NCBI GenBank assembly: GCA_005518205.2
Contig: RFFC02000028.1
Coordinates: 31,309 to 95,308 of the forward strand
Direction of reading: 5' to 3'
Length of the DNA: 64,000 nucleotides
Source: Hormoscilla sp. GUM202
Lineage (GTDB): Bacteria > Cyanobacteriota > Cyanobacteriia > Cyanobacteriales > Desertifilaceae
The position numbers were made by a program, and so were the translations under genes. The notes beneath the pieces were generated by a model. The model had not been told where the DNA came from. It saw nothing but the letters and a program-made list of their open reading frames with translations, and did no database searches. Position 1 is the first letter of the stretch. Every line of letters starts with the position of its first letter. Positions 44,331-53,004 of this stretch are shown here, piece by piece.

Positions 44331-44741
44331 ATGGGTGAAGTACGAGCGAAAGTCAAGTTAACGAATGCGCTAGATATGATGCTAGCGCGTCGCGGACAGC
44401 TAACATCTGAACAGGTGCGCGTGTATGAAGCTGACGCCCTGGTAGACACGGGATCGGTGCGTTTCGTCATTCCAGTTCATGTGATGCAGAACCTCGATTT
44501 GGAAATCTTAGAACAGCAGGTGGCTGAGTACGCTGATGGGCAAGAATCGCTCAACGTGACTGATCCCATGCTAGTTGAGTGGCAAGATCGTAAGGCTTTT
44601 GAAGATGCACTGGTTGTCGGTGATGAGGTACTTATTGGTCAGACATTGTTGGAGAAGTTAGATGTACTAGTCGATTGTGTCAATCAACGATTGATACCGA
44701 ATCCGGCACACCCTGACCAACCAGTATTTAAGATCAAATGA
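44331..44741 (+). CDS. Clan AA (retropepsin-like) aspartyl protease, copy 2
   Basis: A 136-aa paralogue of the preceding gene, same start (MGEVRAKVKLTNA) and end (NPAHPDQPVFKIK), active site DALVDTGSVRFVIP. The middle (HVMQNLDLEILEQQVAEYAD) has diverged more than the ends, so both copies seem to have been kept under selection. DTG is intact. Confidence 0.82.
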   Translation: MGEVRAKVKLTNALDMMLARRGQLTSEQVRVYEADALVDTGSVRFVIPVHVMQNLDLEILEQQVAEYADGQESLNVTDPMLVEWQDRKAFEDALVVGDEVLIGQTLLEKLDVLVDCVNQRLIPNPAHPDQPVFKIK

Positions 44742-44825
44742 AGCGAGGGCGATCGCAGTAGGTTGAGTAATGCGCCAACTCAACCTCCAGTGACCACCGT
44801 CTGGAGCAACTGACAACGCAAGCAT

Positions 44826-45755
44826 TCAGTTGTCAGCATTTTCACCATCGACGCGCCGCAGCAGGTAATCCAAAATCCGCTCCTGTCTTTCTTGCCCTGC
44901 TATCAAAGATGCCTGAGTTTCCCTCATTTCCGCCTGCCCCTGCTCAATTCGCTCTAGTCCCTGAACAAGTTGCCTTATGAGAGCAACTGTCTCTTTTTGC
45001 CCTTGGTTTAAATCAGATAAGCTATTATCTGTTTTCTCCTCAAATCGAATCATCCTCCCGACAATATTATCTACTCGCTGGGTCAAGGCAGTTACTTGTT
45101 CTGTTAAAGTATCTACCCGCTGGGTCAGGACAGTTACTTGTTCTGTTAAAGTATCTACCCGCTGGGTCAGGTCATCTACCCGCTGGGTCAGGTCATCTAC
45201 CCGCTGGGTCAGGACAGTTACTTGTTCTGTTAAAGTATCTACCCGCTGGGTCAGGTCATCTACCCGCTGGGTCAGGTCATCTACCCGCTGGGTCAGGACA
45301 GTTACTTGTTCTGTTAAAGTATCTACCCGCTGGGTCAGGTCATCTACCCGCTGGGTCAGGTCATCTACCCGCTGGGTCAGGACAGTTACTTGTTCTGTTA
45401 AAGTATCTACCCGCTGGGTCAGGTCATCTACCCGCTGGGTCAGGTCATCTACCCGCTGGGTCAGGACAGTTACTTGTTCTGTTAAAGTATCTACCCGCTG
45501 GGTCAGGTCATCTACCCGCTGGGTCAGGTCATCTACCCGCTGGGTCAGGACAGTTACCTGTTCTGTTAAAGTATCTACCCGCTGGGTCAGGACAGTTACC
45601 TGTTGGGTTAAAGTATCTACCCGATCTGTGAGAGTATCTACCCGCTTCGTTAACTGGATCAGAGACCCTCGCAGTTCTGCCTGGTCAGACACCGTGCGTT
45701 CCAATATTGCCTCTATCCGGTCTAATCTGCTAGAATTACCTCGTGTTTGTGTCAT
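44826..45755 (-). CDS. Heptad-repeat coiled-coil protein (TQRVDDL repeats)
   Basis: A 309-aa protein. After a short N-terminus (MTQTRGNSSRLDRIEAILER) it is almost all heptads of the form TQRVDDL / TQRVDTL / TEQVTVL. A higher-order unit of four heptads (28 residues, 84 bp) is repeated five times nearly identically at DNA level. The C-terminal 85 residues (RMIRFEEKTDNSLSDLNQ...) are non-repetitive but also helical. It should form a long parallel coiled coil; function unknown. Copy number is likely variable by slippage or recombination. The opposite strand is also open, an artefact of the repeat. Confidence 0.8.
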   Translation of the reverse strand: MTQTRGNSSRLDRIEAILERTVSDQAELRGSLIQLTKRVDTLTDRVDTLTQQVTVLTQRVDTLTEQVTVLTQRVDDLTQRVDDLTQRVDTLTEQVTVLTQRVDDLTQRVDDLTQRVDTLTEQVTVLTQRVDDLTQRVDDLTQRVDTLTEQVTVLTQRVDDLTQRVDDLTQRVDTLTEQVTVLTQRVDDLTQRVDDLTQRVDTLTEQVTVLTQRVDTLTEQVTALTQRVDNIVGRMIRFEEKTDNSLSDLNQGQKETVALIRQLVQGLERIEQGQAEMRETQASLIAGQERQERILDYLLRRVDGENADN

Positions 45756-45908
45756 CTTCTTATCTCTTAAACTCAGTATTTTGGATCCAGATCGCCAGGG
45801 AGCCTTTCAATCATTGAGATGCTCCCGAGGTTCCTTTGGCAATTATATCAAGAAGCTACAGGACATTGGGAGACAGCCAACCGCGCAGAGAAAAGAACAT
45901 GTTTAGAC

Positions 45909-47396
45909 TTAGTGACGTTTTAGTTTGGCTGCAACTGCCTCTCTCACTGTCTGAATCACTTTCACGCGAGCGTAATACTTGTTATTAGCAGGAATTATCG
46001 TCCAAGGTGCCGTCGGCGTGTTCGTGCGCCCGATCGCCTGATTGACTGCCACATCGTACAAGGACCATTTTTCCCGATTCCGCCAATCTTCTTCAGTCAG
46101 CTTATATTGCTTAAACGGGTCATGCTTGCGTGCGGTAAATCTTTCCAGTTGCTTGGCGGGACTAATGTGCAGCCAAAACTTAACTAAAACATAGCCCGCA
46201 TCAGTCAACTGGGCTTCAAACTCATTAATTTCCCGATAGGCCCGACGCCACTGAGCTTCCGTAGCAAAACCTTCGACTCGCTCGACAAATACTCGTCCAT
46301 ACCAAGTGCGGTCAAAAATCCCAATCTTGCCCGCCGTGGGCAAATCGCGCCAGAACCGCCACAGGTAGTGATGAGCCTTTTCTGCATCCGTGGGGGCAGC
46401 AAAGGCGGTAACTTGATAACTGCGGGGGTCCAGGTTATCTGTCAAGCGCTTGATTGCTCCCCCTTTACCCGCCGCATCCCAACCTTCAAATAGGCACAGC
46501 ACTGGCACCTGATGTTGGAAAATACTCCTCTGCAACTGGCGCAGACCTACCTGTTCTTCCTTTAACTGCTTTTTGTATTCCTCTGATGACAGAGACTCGT
46601 TCAGATCTACCCTCGCCAAGAAGTCCGGTTCGGTCGGTTCTAGCTTTTCCTGCGGAGGCAATGTTGGCCCGGGGACAAACCCCTGGCGTTTATCCAAAGC
46701 TTCTCTAATGGTAGAGGCAATTGTAGTTAAAACCTTCACCCTCGCCCAACGCTGAGAGTCCCCCTCCACTAATGTCCAGGGGGCCGGGCCAGTGCTGGTT
46801 TGGATCAGCATTTCTTCGGCAAAGGCAGTATACTTTTCATAATTCTTCACCTGCTGCCAGTCCTCCGATCGCACTCGCCAGGCATCTCGGGGGTCTTCGG
46901 CATATTTTTTCAACCGCCGCTTCAGTTCTTTCTTGCTCAGGTGGATCCAAAATTTGGCGATCGCCACTCCATCATCTGCCATTTGGCGCTCAAAGGAGTT
47001 AATATGCCGCATTATCGTCGGAATTTCCGATCTCTTAACCCGATCGAACAGCCTGTCTTCTAGCACGTGGGTGTACCAGCTATGATAGAACAAACTGATA
47101 CTGCCATACCTGGGTAACTTCTGCCAAAACCGCCATAAAAACGGATACTTTTGTTCTTGGGGAGTTGGCGGCCAGATCGGGTGGACTGCAAACCCACGGG
47201 GATCCATGTATCCCACTACTTTTTTCACCAGGGCACCTTTGCCCGCAGCGGCCCAACCTTCTAGCACTACGATCGCGGACAGCTTTTTTTCCCAACAATT
47301 CTGTTGTAGCGATCGCAGCTGGCGCATCAACGCTTCTATCTCTTCGGAGTAGGTCTCCTTATCCAGGGAAAGATTCAGATCTAGGTTATCGAGCAT
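45909..47396 (-). CDS. pap: Polyphosphate:AMP phosphotransferase (PPK2 class II)
   Basis: A 495-aa protein with two PPK2 domains. Domain 1: IVVLEGWAAAGKGALVKKVV (Walker A GWAAAGKG), YHSWYTHVLEDRLF. Domain 2: LCLFEGWDAAGKGGAIKRLT (Walker A GWDAAGKG), FDRTWYGRVFVERVEGF (Walker B and lid). The two-domain form makes ADP from AMP and polyphosphate; domain 2, with the fuller motif set, is the catalytic one in known enzymes. It lies alone with 153 bp to the coiled-coil gene. Confidence 0.9.
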   Translation of the reverse strand: MLDNLDLNLSLDKETYSEEIEALMRQLRSLQQNCWEKKLSAIVVLEGWAAAGKGALVKKVVGYMDPRGFAVHPIWPPTPQEQKYPFLWRFWQKLPRYGSISLFYHSWYTHVLEDRLFDRVKRSEIPTIMRHINSFERQMADDGVAIAKFWIHLSKKELKRRLKKYAEDPRDAWRVRSEDWQQVKNYEKYTAFAEEMLIQTSTGPAPWTLVEGDSQRWARVKVLTTIASTIREALDKRQGFVPGPTLPPQEKLEPTEPDFLARVDLNESLSSEEYKKQLKEEQVGLRQLQRSIFQHQVPVLCLFEGWDAAGKGGAIKRLTDNLDPRSYQVTAFAAPTDAEKAHHYLWRFWRDLPTAGKIGIFDRTWYGRVFVERVEGFATEAQWRRAYREINEFEAQLTDAGYVLVKFWLHISPAKQLERFTARKHDPFKQYKLTEEDWRNREKWSLYDVAVNQAIGRTNTPTAPWTIIPANNKYYARVKVIQTVREAVAAKLKRH

Positions 47397-47752
47397 CTAT
47401 TTAGCTAGTGTATACTGCGAACTGTCAGGAACTGCGCTTCTTTGAGCAGCCAATATGTCATTGGGAGGAGGGGATAATTGAGAGATCCTTGTGCAATAGG
47501 AGTAACACCCCCCGGGGGGTCGATAAGTTGTGCGAACCTTCCTTACTGCTGCCAGATCCCCCCACGCTGCGCGAAAAATCGCAATGACACCAGCAATGCC
47601 TCTTTCGCGCAAGTCGTTCGCGTAGGCGTAGCCGTGTGCGCGCAGCGCAATCCCGTGCAAAGTGTAACTATTTTTCCAGTCCCGTCCAGAGATGAATTAC
47701 CACAATTGGCGTTAATCTAAAAGCTGAAATATTTCACCAGAGGGGATTTAAC
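47397..47752. other. Intergenic region between pap and galE
   Basis: Divergent promoter region for pap and galE. It contains a short palindrome CACCCCCCGGGGGGT-like stretch (47505-47521) and a piece of the common GCGTAGGCGTAGCCGTGTGCG repeat type (about 47620-47645), which makes a false 87-codon frame. No gene. Confidence 0.55.
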
Positions 47753-48748
47753 TTGTCGCAATTACCCACTATTCTCGTTACTGGCGGGGCTGGATATATT
47801 GGCTCCCATACCGTGCTAGCGCTGAAGAGCGCTGGCTATGATGTGCTCATTTTAGACAATTTGGTCTACGGGCATCAAGATTTAGTCGAACAGGTGCTCC
47901 AGGTCAAGCTAGTTGTTGGGGATACGAGCGATCGGGCCTTGCTAGACCAGTTATTTGCCACCCACAACATTCAGGCAGTCATGCATTTTGCGGCCTTTCT
48001 CGCCGTGGGCGAGTCGGTCAAAGAGCCCGGGATGTACTACCAGAACAATGTTAGCGGCACCTTAACCCTGCTGCAAGCTATGGTAGTAGCGGGGGTGAAA
48101 CGGATTGTCTTTTCTTCCACCTGCGCTATTTATGGCGAAACCCAGATCCTGCCCATTCCCGAAGATCATCCCCACAATCCTCTCAGTCCCTACGCCGCTA
48201 GTAAAGCTATGGTAGAACGGATTCTCGCAGATTGCGATCGGGCTTACGGTCTTAAGTCAGTCTGTTTCCGTTATTTTAACGCCGCCGGGGCCGACCCGAG
48301 TGGTTTGCTGGGGGAAGACCACAAGCCCGAAATCCACCTTATTCCCCTGGCCTTGCTGACCGCTTTAGGCAAACGAGAATCCCTGTCTATTTTTGGCACA
48401 GATTACTCCACCCCCGATGGCACTTGCGTGCGGGACTACGTTCACGTCGCCGACCTGGCAAGCGCCCATGTTTTGGGTCTGGAATATCTGCTGGATGGGG
48501 GTGATAGTGAAGTCTTTAACCTGGGCAATGGTAATGGTTTTTCTGTCAAGCAAGTGATTGATACCGCTAGAACAGTTACCGGTAGAGAAATTCCCGCCTT
48601 CGAGTGCGATCGGCGTGCGGGCGATACACCCGTTCTGGTTGGTAGCAGTTCGCGAGCCCAAAATATTCTCAATTGGACTCCCCAATACCCAGACCTAGAT
48701 CGAATTATCGCCCACGCTTGGCAGTGGCATCAAAGGCGGCACGGGTAA
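47753..48748 (+). CDS. galE: UDP-glucose 4-epimerase
   Basis: A 331-aa extended SDR protein: TILVTGGAGYIGSHTVLALK with the NAD motif GGAGYIG at residues 11-17, MHFAAFLAVGESVKEP, the catalytic S-x-Y-x3-K set (FSSTCAIYGE, SPYAASKAMVE), RYFNAAGADPSGLLGEDH and CVRDYVHVADLA. It interconverts UDP-glucose and UDP-galactose, supplying galactosyl units for surface glycans. The start is a TTG with a GAGGGGA ribosome site 6 nt upstream. A dispersed double-hairpin repeat lies 20 bp after the stop. Confidence 0.93.
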   Translation: MSQLPTILVTGGAGYIGSHTVLALKSAGYDVLILDNLVYGHQDLVEQVLQVKLVVGDTSDRALLDQLFATHNIQAVMHFAAFLAVGESVKEPGMYYQNNVSGTLTLLQAMVVAGVKRIVFSSTCAIYGETQILPIPEDHPHNPLSPYAASKAMVERILADCDRAYGLKSVCFRYFNAAGADPSGLLGEDHKPEIHLIPLALLTALGKRESLSIFGTDYSTPDGTCVRDYVHVADLASAHVLGLEYLLDGGDSEVFNLGNGNGFSVKQVIDTARTVTGREIPAFECDRRAGDTPVLVGSSSRAQNILNWTPQYPDLDRIIAHAWQWHQRRHG

Positions 48749-48768
48749 TAAATTCCTTCACTTCGCTG

Positions 48769-48828
48769 TTAGCCCGCCGAGGGTTCAAACCCCCGGCTAA
48801 TAGCTAAAGTCGGTTAAAACCGACTAAC
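48769..48828. repeat. Dispersed double-hairpin repeat downstream of galE
   Basis: Reverse-oriented copy of the repeat at 4808-4866: GTTAGCCCGCCGAGGG...CCCCCGGCTAATAGC and AGTCGGTTAAAACCGACT. Sits directly after galE. Confidence 0.8.
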
Positions 48829-48942
48829 AATATAGTTTAAAACTATTATCTCGTTCCCTGTCTCTGGCAGAAAACGGTCTCCGTGAGGCGAGGCCTATTG
48901 TTAAGATGAACTACAGAACTTAGATATCTCGTTTGCGATCGC

Positions 48943-49467
48943 TCATCGCGGCGCGGCCATAGCCTTCTTTCTTTTTTTCTCTTGCCATTCTTTCGCGATC
49001 TGTGCTACTTCCTCTATTTCCTCAAAATCAACCCGCATTACAGCCTTTTCAAATTCCACACCCAAAGCCGTGCTGACTTCAAGAAGCTCTACAAAACTGG
49101 CACATTGATAATCTGTATCTTCATACTCCTTCACCCGCTGTGAGGAAATTCCCAGTGTCTCTGCTAATTCTTCCTGGCTAATCTTGGCAGCCATCCTGGC
49201 TTTAATTAAAACCCATGGCAGGTGAGTTAGATTCTCAACTTCGATTTGTAAATACTGCTTGCGATCGCAATTTATCAGTCTTTCATATTCGGCAATTTCA
49301 TATTTAAACTCGTCAACTTGACTCTGATACGCATCTCGATAAAGTTGCCAGCGTATTGGGTCGTCAGCTTTCAGTTTTTCATCGCTATCCAATTTAGCTA
49401 CTGTCCCTTCAAACCGCTGCAACCAATCTAATGTGTTCTGATATTGTTGCTCACTTTTAATCATCAT
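48943..49467 (-). CDS. XRE-type HTH protein, module copy 1
   Basis: A 174-aa protein with an N-terminal helical region (QNTLDWLQRFEGTVAKLDSD, EFKYEIAEYERLI) and an XRE HTH at about 87-140: LIKARMAAKISQEELAETLG and ISSQRVKEYEDTDYQCASF. A basic tail follows (EWQEKKRKKAMAAPR). It overlaps the 3' end of the DUF6932 gene by 11 bp, the layout of a translationally coupled toxin-antitoxin pair in which this would be the DNA-binding antitoxin (inference). Copy 1 differs from copies 2 and 3 in its last 50 codons (GVEFEK instead of GVEVEK). Confidence 0.8.
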   Translation of the reverse strand: MMIKSEQQYQNTLDWLQRFEGTVAKLDSDEKLKADDPIRWQLYRDAYQSQVDEFKYEIAEYERLINCDRKQYLQIEVENLTHLPWVLIKARMAAKISQEELAETLGISSQRVKEYEDTDYQCASFVELLEVSTALGVEFEKAVMRVDFEEIEEVAQIAKEWQEKKRKKAMAAPR

Positions 49468-49915
49468 ATTCCCACCTCTGTATATCTATAGCAATGATTC
49501 CTTTGCGTACATTTTTTCTCGTATCAAACTGGAAAAAGTCTAGGTAAGAATTCCCGGCTTCATCCGCTGGGTAAGATGCTGGGAAAATCTCCCCCCTGTA
49601 TATGCTTTTTTGCTGGGCACGACCCCTTGCGAAATTATATAAAACAGGATCGACGGACTTCAAATATCCTAGATTAACCCCATCGTCTTCCCAACAAGCA
49701 TCGCAGTCTTTAGGTTTTCCTTTACTGGTGACAAAACTGCCATCAATATAAATAATTCTACAGCCTGCGGCTTTTAATTTCGCCATTGCCCAAGACAAAC
49801 CCTCTATCAGGCGCTGTCTGGGAAAATTTGTACCAAATCTCTCTTTAAACTCCTCCCATTCGCAAAAATGTATTCCTGGCGGTAGATTGCCGTTTTCATC
49901 GAATTCTGGTATCAC
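49457..49915 (-). CDS. DUF6932-type nucleotidyltransferase-like protein, module copy 1
   Basis: A 152-aa protein starting MIPEFDENGNLPPGIHFCEW, with IIYIDGSFVTSKGKPKDCDA, a GS-x9-DxD pattern like that of minimal nucleotidyltransferases (MNT), then CWEDDGVNLGYLKSVDPVL and a C-terminal LDFFQFDTRKNVRKGIIAID. This is the DUF6932 family (from memory). Coupled to the HTH gene; either a nucleotidyltransferase toxin or an AMPylating antitoxin is conceivable. Identical to copy 2. Confidence 0.78.
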   Translation of the reverse strand: MIPEFDENGNLPPGIHFCEWEEFKERFGTNFPRQRLIEGLSWAMAKLKAAGCRIIYIDGSFVTSKGKPKDCDACWEDDGVNLGYLKSVDPVLYNFARGRAQQKSIYRGEIFPASYPADEAGNSYLDFFQFDTRKNVRKGIIAIDIQRWEYDD

Positions 49916-50326
49916 TACTTCACACCTGCGCCATTTGCCTTTGACTTATTTTAACTCATTAACCTTTCAACTGCATACCATTATATAGCATAAATCGCGT
50001 TTTTGAACTCAGTGCGATGCGGACGGGCGAAATTTTCCAATCGCCATCTAGGTATTACTTGTAATGATATGTAATATTGACGGGCGATATCGGGGCTCGA
50101 ACCCTATAGGACATCGTAGCTAACGTAATTCGCCATCTCGGTATTACTTGTAATGATATGTAACATTGACGGGCGATATCGGGACTCGTTCGGGATCCGG
50201 GGGGAAGCGCGTAGGGCGGGCGATAAGATCTGCCGGAGTTTGGCTGCGGTGGGTTACGGCTGCGCCTGCAGTGCGCGTAGCGCTACCCACCCTACGACTG
50301 TCGCACTACCTGGTTTCTGGGTTACA
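49916..50326. other. Spacer with an internal direct repeat
   Basis: 411 bp without a gene. A roughly 45-bp segment (ATTACTTGTAATGATATGTA, then ACATTGACGGGCGATATCGG) occurs twice, at about 50055-50095 and 50142-50185. Short open frames here are not supported. The same spacer is repeated at 51982-52392. Confidence 0.6.
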
Positions 50327-50845
50327 CTACAAACGACCTTCAAGCCAATCTTCCCCACCCGGTAATTGAGCTAAATGTTCATCGACGATATCGGGCAAAT
50401 CTTTTAAATTATGAACGTAAGTCAGAGCTAACAATTGTTGAGCAGTCTGAATTAGCTGGGTTTTATCCATCATCTCTGAAAGTTGCGATGGTCTGAATAA
50501 GCCGCCCCGCACTTCCGCACTCGCTGGACGAATTGCCGCCGCTAAGGCATCTTCCAGATCGGGCTGCCATTCATCTGACTTGATATAGTAAGAGGTTTTA
50601 TTGTCTTTGAGATTCAGCTTTTTAATTTGTAGTAGAGAATCGGAAATTGAAGCAACCCAAGAGTTGGTTAAACGCGACTCTACTTGGTTTTTTATCAAAT
50701 GAATCAACATCCTGACTAGAAATGATTCGATATTTCGCAAAATTGCTTGTTTGCTCATTCCCTCTAGCTCATCCACGATCGCCAAAGCGTCTTGATAGCG
50801 TTCCTCCAGGATGCTATTTCTCAGATCGATAAGTTCCTGTGTCAT
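50327..50845 (-). CDS. DUF29 family protein, copy 1
   Basis: A 172-aa helical protein: ELIDLRNSILEERYQDALAI and VDELEGMSKQAILRNIESFL, then LVRMLIHLIKNQVESRLTNS and WVASISDSLLQIKKLN, ending LPGGEDWLEGRL. DUF29 proteins are very common in cyanobacteria, often in defence-like islands; role unknown. The last codons overlap a GGTAATTGAG-type spacer sequence. Identical to copy 2 at 52393. Confidence 0.8.
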   Translation of the reverse strand: MTQELIDLRNSILEERYQDALAIVDELEGMSKQAILRNIESFLVRMLIHLIKNQVESRLTNSWVASISDSLLQIKKLNLKDNKTSYYIKSDEWQPDLEDALAAAIRPASAEVRGGLFRPSQLSEMMDKTQLIQTAQQLLALTYVHNLKDLPDIVDEHLAQLPGGEDWLEGRL

Positions 50846-51008
50846 AAATCTTGCCCTTCTGCGCTGATGCGTCTATTATAACAATTAACCGGGAGTTGGA
50901 AGTTGGGAGTGGTCAAAATATCTTGGTAGAGGGGGGCCAGAAACCCGATAACTCCTCTCTTACCGGGTTTCTTATCTGTCTGACTAATCAACTACTTTTT
51001 CCGATCGC

Positions 51009-51533
51009 TCAGCGCGGCGCGGCCATAGCCTTCTTTTTTTTCCTCTCTTGCCATTTTTTCGCGATCCGTGCTGCTTCCTCGATTTCCTCAAAATCAACCC
51101 GCATTACAGCCTTTTCTACTTCCACACCCAAAGCCGTGCTGACTTCAAGAAGCTCTACAAAACTGGCACATTGATAATCTGTATCTTCATACTCCTTCAC
51201 CCGCTGTGAGGAAATTCCCAGTGTCTCTGCTAATTCTTCCTGGCTAATCTTGGCAGCCATCCTGGCTTTAATTAAAACCCATGGCAGGTGAGTTAGATTC
51301 TCAACTTCGATTTGTAAATACTGCTTGCGATCGCAATTTATCAGTCTTTCATATTCGGCAATTTCATATTTAAACTCGTCAACTTGACTCTGATACGCAT
51401 CTCGATAAAGTTGCCAGCGTATTGGGTCGTCAGCTTTCAGTTTTTCATCGCTATCCAATTTAGCTACTGTCCCTTCAAACCGCTGCAACCAATCTAATGT
51501 GTTCTGATATTGTTGCTCACTTTTAATCATCAT
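51009..51533 (-). CDS. XRE-type HTH protein, module copy 2
   Basis: 174 aa, identical to copy 1 through about residue 138, then differing: GVEVEKAVMRVDFEEIEEAA and RIAKKWQERKKKKAMAAPR. In this 3' part it is closer to copy 3 at the switch point, so unequal crossing-over or conversion inside the gene is likely. HTH at 87-140 as in copy 1; 11-bp overlap with its DUF6932 partner. Confidence 0.8.
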   Translation of the reverse strand: MMIKSEQQYQNTLDWLQRFEGTVAKLDSDEKLKADDPIRWQLYRDAYQSQVDEFKYEIAEYERLINCDRKQYLQIEVENLTHLPWVLIKARMAAKISQEELAETLGISSQRVKEYEDTDYQCASFVELLEVSTALGVEVEKAVMRVDFEEIEEAARIAKKWQERKKKKAMAAPR

Positions 51534-51981
51534 ATTCCCACCTCTGTATATCTATAGCAATGATTCCTTTGCGTACATTTTTTCTCGTATCAAACTGGAA
51601 AAAGTCTAGGTAAGAATTCCCGGCTTCATCCGCTGGGTAAGATGCTGGGAAAATCTCCCCCCTGTATATGCTTTTTTGCTGGGCACGACCCCTTGCGAAA
51701 TTATATAAAACAGGATCGACGGACTTCAAATATCCTAGATTAACCCCATCGTCTTCCCAACAAGCATCGCAGTCTTTAGGTTTTCCTTTACTGGTGACAA
51801 AACTGCCATCAATATAAATAATTCTACAGCCTGCGGCTTTTAATTTCGCCATTGCCCAAGACAAACCCTCTATCAGGCGCTGTCTGGGAAAATTTGTACC
51901 AAATCTCTCTTTAAACTCCTCCCATTCGCAAAAATGTATTCCTGGCGGTAGATTGCCGTTTTCATCGAATTCTGGTATCAC
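51523..51981 (-). CDS. DUF6932-type nucleotidyltransferase-like protein, module copy 2
   Basis: 152 aa, identical to copy 1 (GS-x9-DxD motif in IDGSFVTSKGKPKDCD). Lies in the identical duplicated segment, 348 bp... downstream neighbours are the HTH copy 2 (overlapping) and, 677 bp further, DUF29 copy 1. Confidence 0.78.
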   Translation of the reverse strand: MIPEFDENGNLPPGIHFCEWEEFKERFGTNFPRQRLIEGLSWAMAKLKAAGCRIIYIDGSFVTSKGKPKDCDACWEDDGVNLGYLKSVDPVLYNFARGRAQQKSIYRGEIFPASYPADEAGNSYLDFFQFDTRKNVRKGIIAIDIQRWEYDD

Positions 51982-52392
51982 TACTTCACACCTGCGCCAT
52001 TTGCCTTTGACTTATTTTAACTCATTAACCTTTCAACTGCATACCATTATATAGCATAAATCGCGTTTTTGAACTCAGTGCGATGCGGACGGGCGAAATT
52101 TTCCAATCGCCATCTAGGTATTACTTGTAATGATATGTAATATTGACGGGCGATATCGGGGCTCGAACCCTATAGGACATCGTAGCTAACGTAATTCGCC
52201 ATCTCGGTATTACTTGTAATGATATGTAACATTGACGGGCGATATCGGGACTCGTTCGGGATCCGGGGGGAAGCGCGTAGGGCGGGCGATAAGATCTGCC
52301 GGAGTTTGGCTGCGGTGGGTTACGGCTGCGCCTGCAGTGCGCGTAGCGCTACCCACCCTACGACTGTCGCACTACCTGGTTTCTGGGTTACA
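51982..52392. other. Spacer, identical to 49916-50326
   Basis: Second copy of the 411-bp spacer with its internal direct repeat; no gene. Confidence 0.6.
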
Positions 52393-52911
52393 CTACAAAC
52401 GACCTTCAAGCCAATCTTCCCCACCCGGTAATTGAGCTAAATGTTCATCGACGATATCGGGCAAATCTTTTAAATTATGAACGTAAGTCAGAGCTAACAA
52501 TTGTTGAGCAGTCTGAATTAGCTGGGTTTTATCCATCATCTCTGAAAGTTGCGATGGTCTGAATAAGCCGCCCCGCACTTCCGCACTCGCTGGACGAATT
52601 GCCGCCGCTAAGGCATCTTCCAGATCGGGCTGCCATTCATCTGACTTGATATAGTAAGAGGTTTTATTGTCTTTGAGATTCAGCTTTTTAATTTGTAGTA
52701 GAGAATCGGAAATTGAAGCAACCCAAGAGTTGGTTAAACGCGACTCTACTTGGTTTTTTATCAAATGAATCAACATCCTGACTAGAAATGATTCGATATT
52801 TCGCAAAATTGCTTGTTTGCTCATTCCCTCTAGCTCATCCACGATCGCCAAAGCGTCTTGATAGCGTTCCTCCAGGATGCTATTTCTCAGATCGATAAGT
52901 TCCTGTGTCAT
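52393..52911 (-). CDS. DUF29 family protein, copy 2
   Basis: 172 aa, identical to the copy at 50327-50845 (MTQELIDLRNSILEERYQDA... to LPGGEDWLEGRL). Part of the recent tandem duplication; no separate function can be argued. Confidence 0.8.
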   Translation of the reverse strand: MTQELIDLRNSILEERYQDALAIVDELEGMSKQAILRNIESFLVRMLIHLIKNQVESRLTNSWVASISDSLLQIKKLNLKDNKTSYYIKSDEWQPDLEDALAAAIRPASAEVRGGLFRPSQLSEMMDKTQLIQTAQQLLALTYVHNLKDLPDIVDEHLAQLPGGEDWLEGRL

Positions 52912-53004
52912 AAATCTTGCCCTTCTGCGCTGATGCGTCTATTATAACAATTAACCGGGAGTTGGAAGTTGGGAGTGGTCAAAACCCCTTGGTAGAGGGG
53001 GCGA

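Larger units (their letters stand above)
43665..44750 (+). repeat. Tandem direct duplication, 591-bp period
   Basis: 43665-44160 and about 44255-44750 are similar copies: the eda upstream region (from CATTTTTTCGTGCT), TAATAGTAAGTAGCGTTCAG, and a whole aspartyl-protease-like gene. Spacer 44203-44250 between them carries a patch of polyphosphate:AMP phosphotransferase sequence (ATTAGCAGGAATTATCGTCC), also found at 45985-46010. Confidence 0.85.
49054..50918. repeat. Tandem segmental duplication, unit 1 (1865 bp, offset 2066)
   Basis: 49054-50918 and 51120-52984 appear base-for-base identical in my reading, including intergenic DNA, so the duplication or a gene conversion is very recent. Each unit holds the HTH gene from its 5' end to about codon 138, a whole DUF6932 gene and a whole DUF29 gene. 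Identity stops inside the HTH gene on the left and at GTGGTCAAAA on the right. Confidence 0.9.
51120..52984. repeat. Tandem segmental duplication, unit 2
   Basis: Second member of the 1865-bp identical pair described at 49054-50918. Confidence 0.9.

Noticed and set aside
44977..45906. 309-codon frame antisense to the coiled-coil gene
   Set aside because: Its translation (STRWVRSSTRWVRT) is a by-product of the 21-bp repeat; the minus-strand frame has a proper start and non-repetitive ends.
47397..47660. 87-codon minus-strand frame after pap
   Set aside because: It reads through a common intergenic repeat (RAHGYAYANDLRERGIA) and has no family resemblance.
50085..50105. A GGCTCGAACCC motif resembling a tRNA T-arm
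   Set aside because: No acceptor stem, anticodon arm or CCA-side pairing could be built around it; no tRNA gene is seen in the window.
50153..50369. Two overlapping 67-70-codon frames in each duplicated spacer
   Set aside because: They sit in repeat-rich DNA, overlap each other, and have no ribosome site; their repetition only reflects the segmental duplication.
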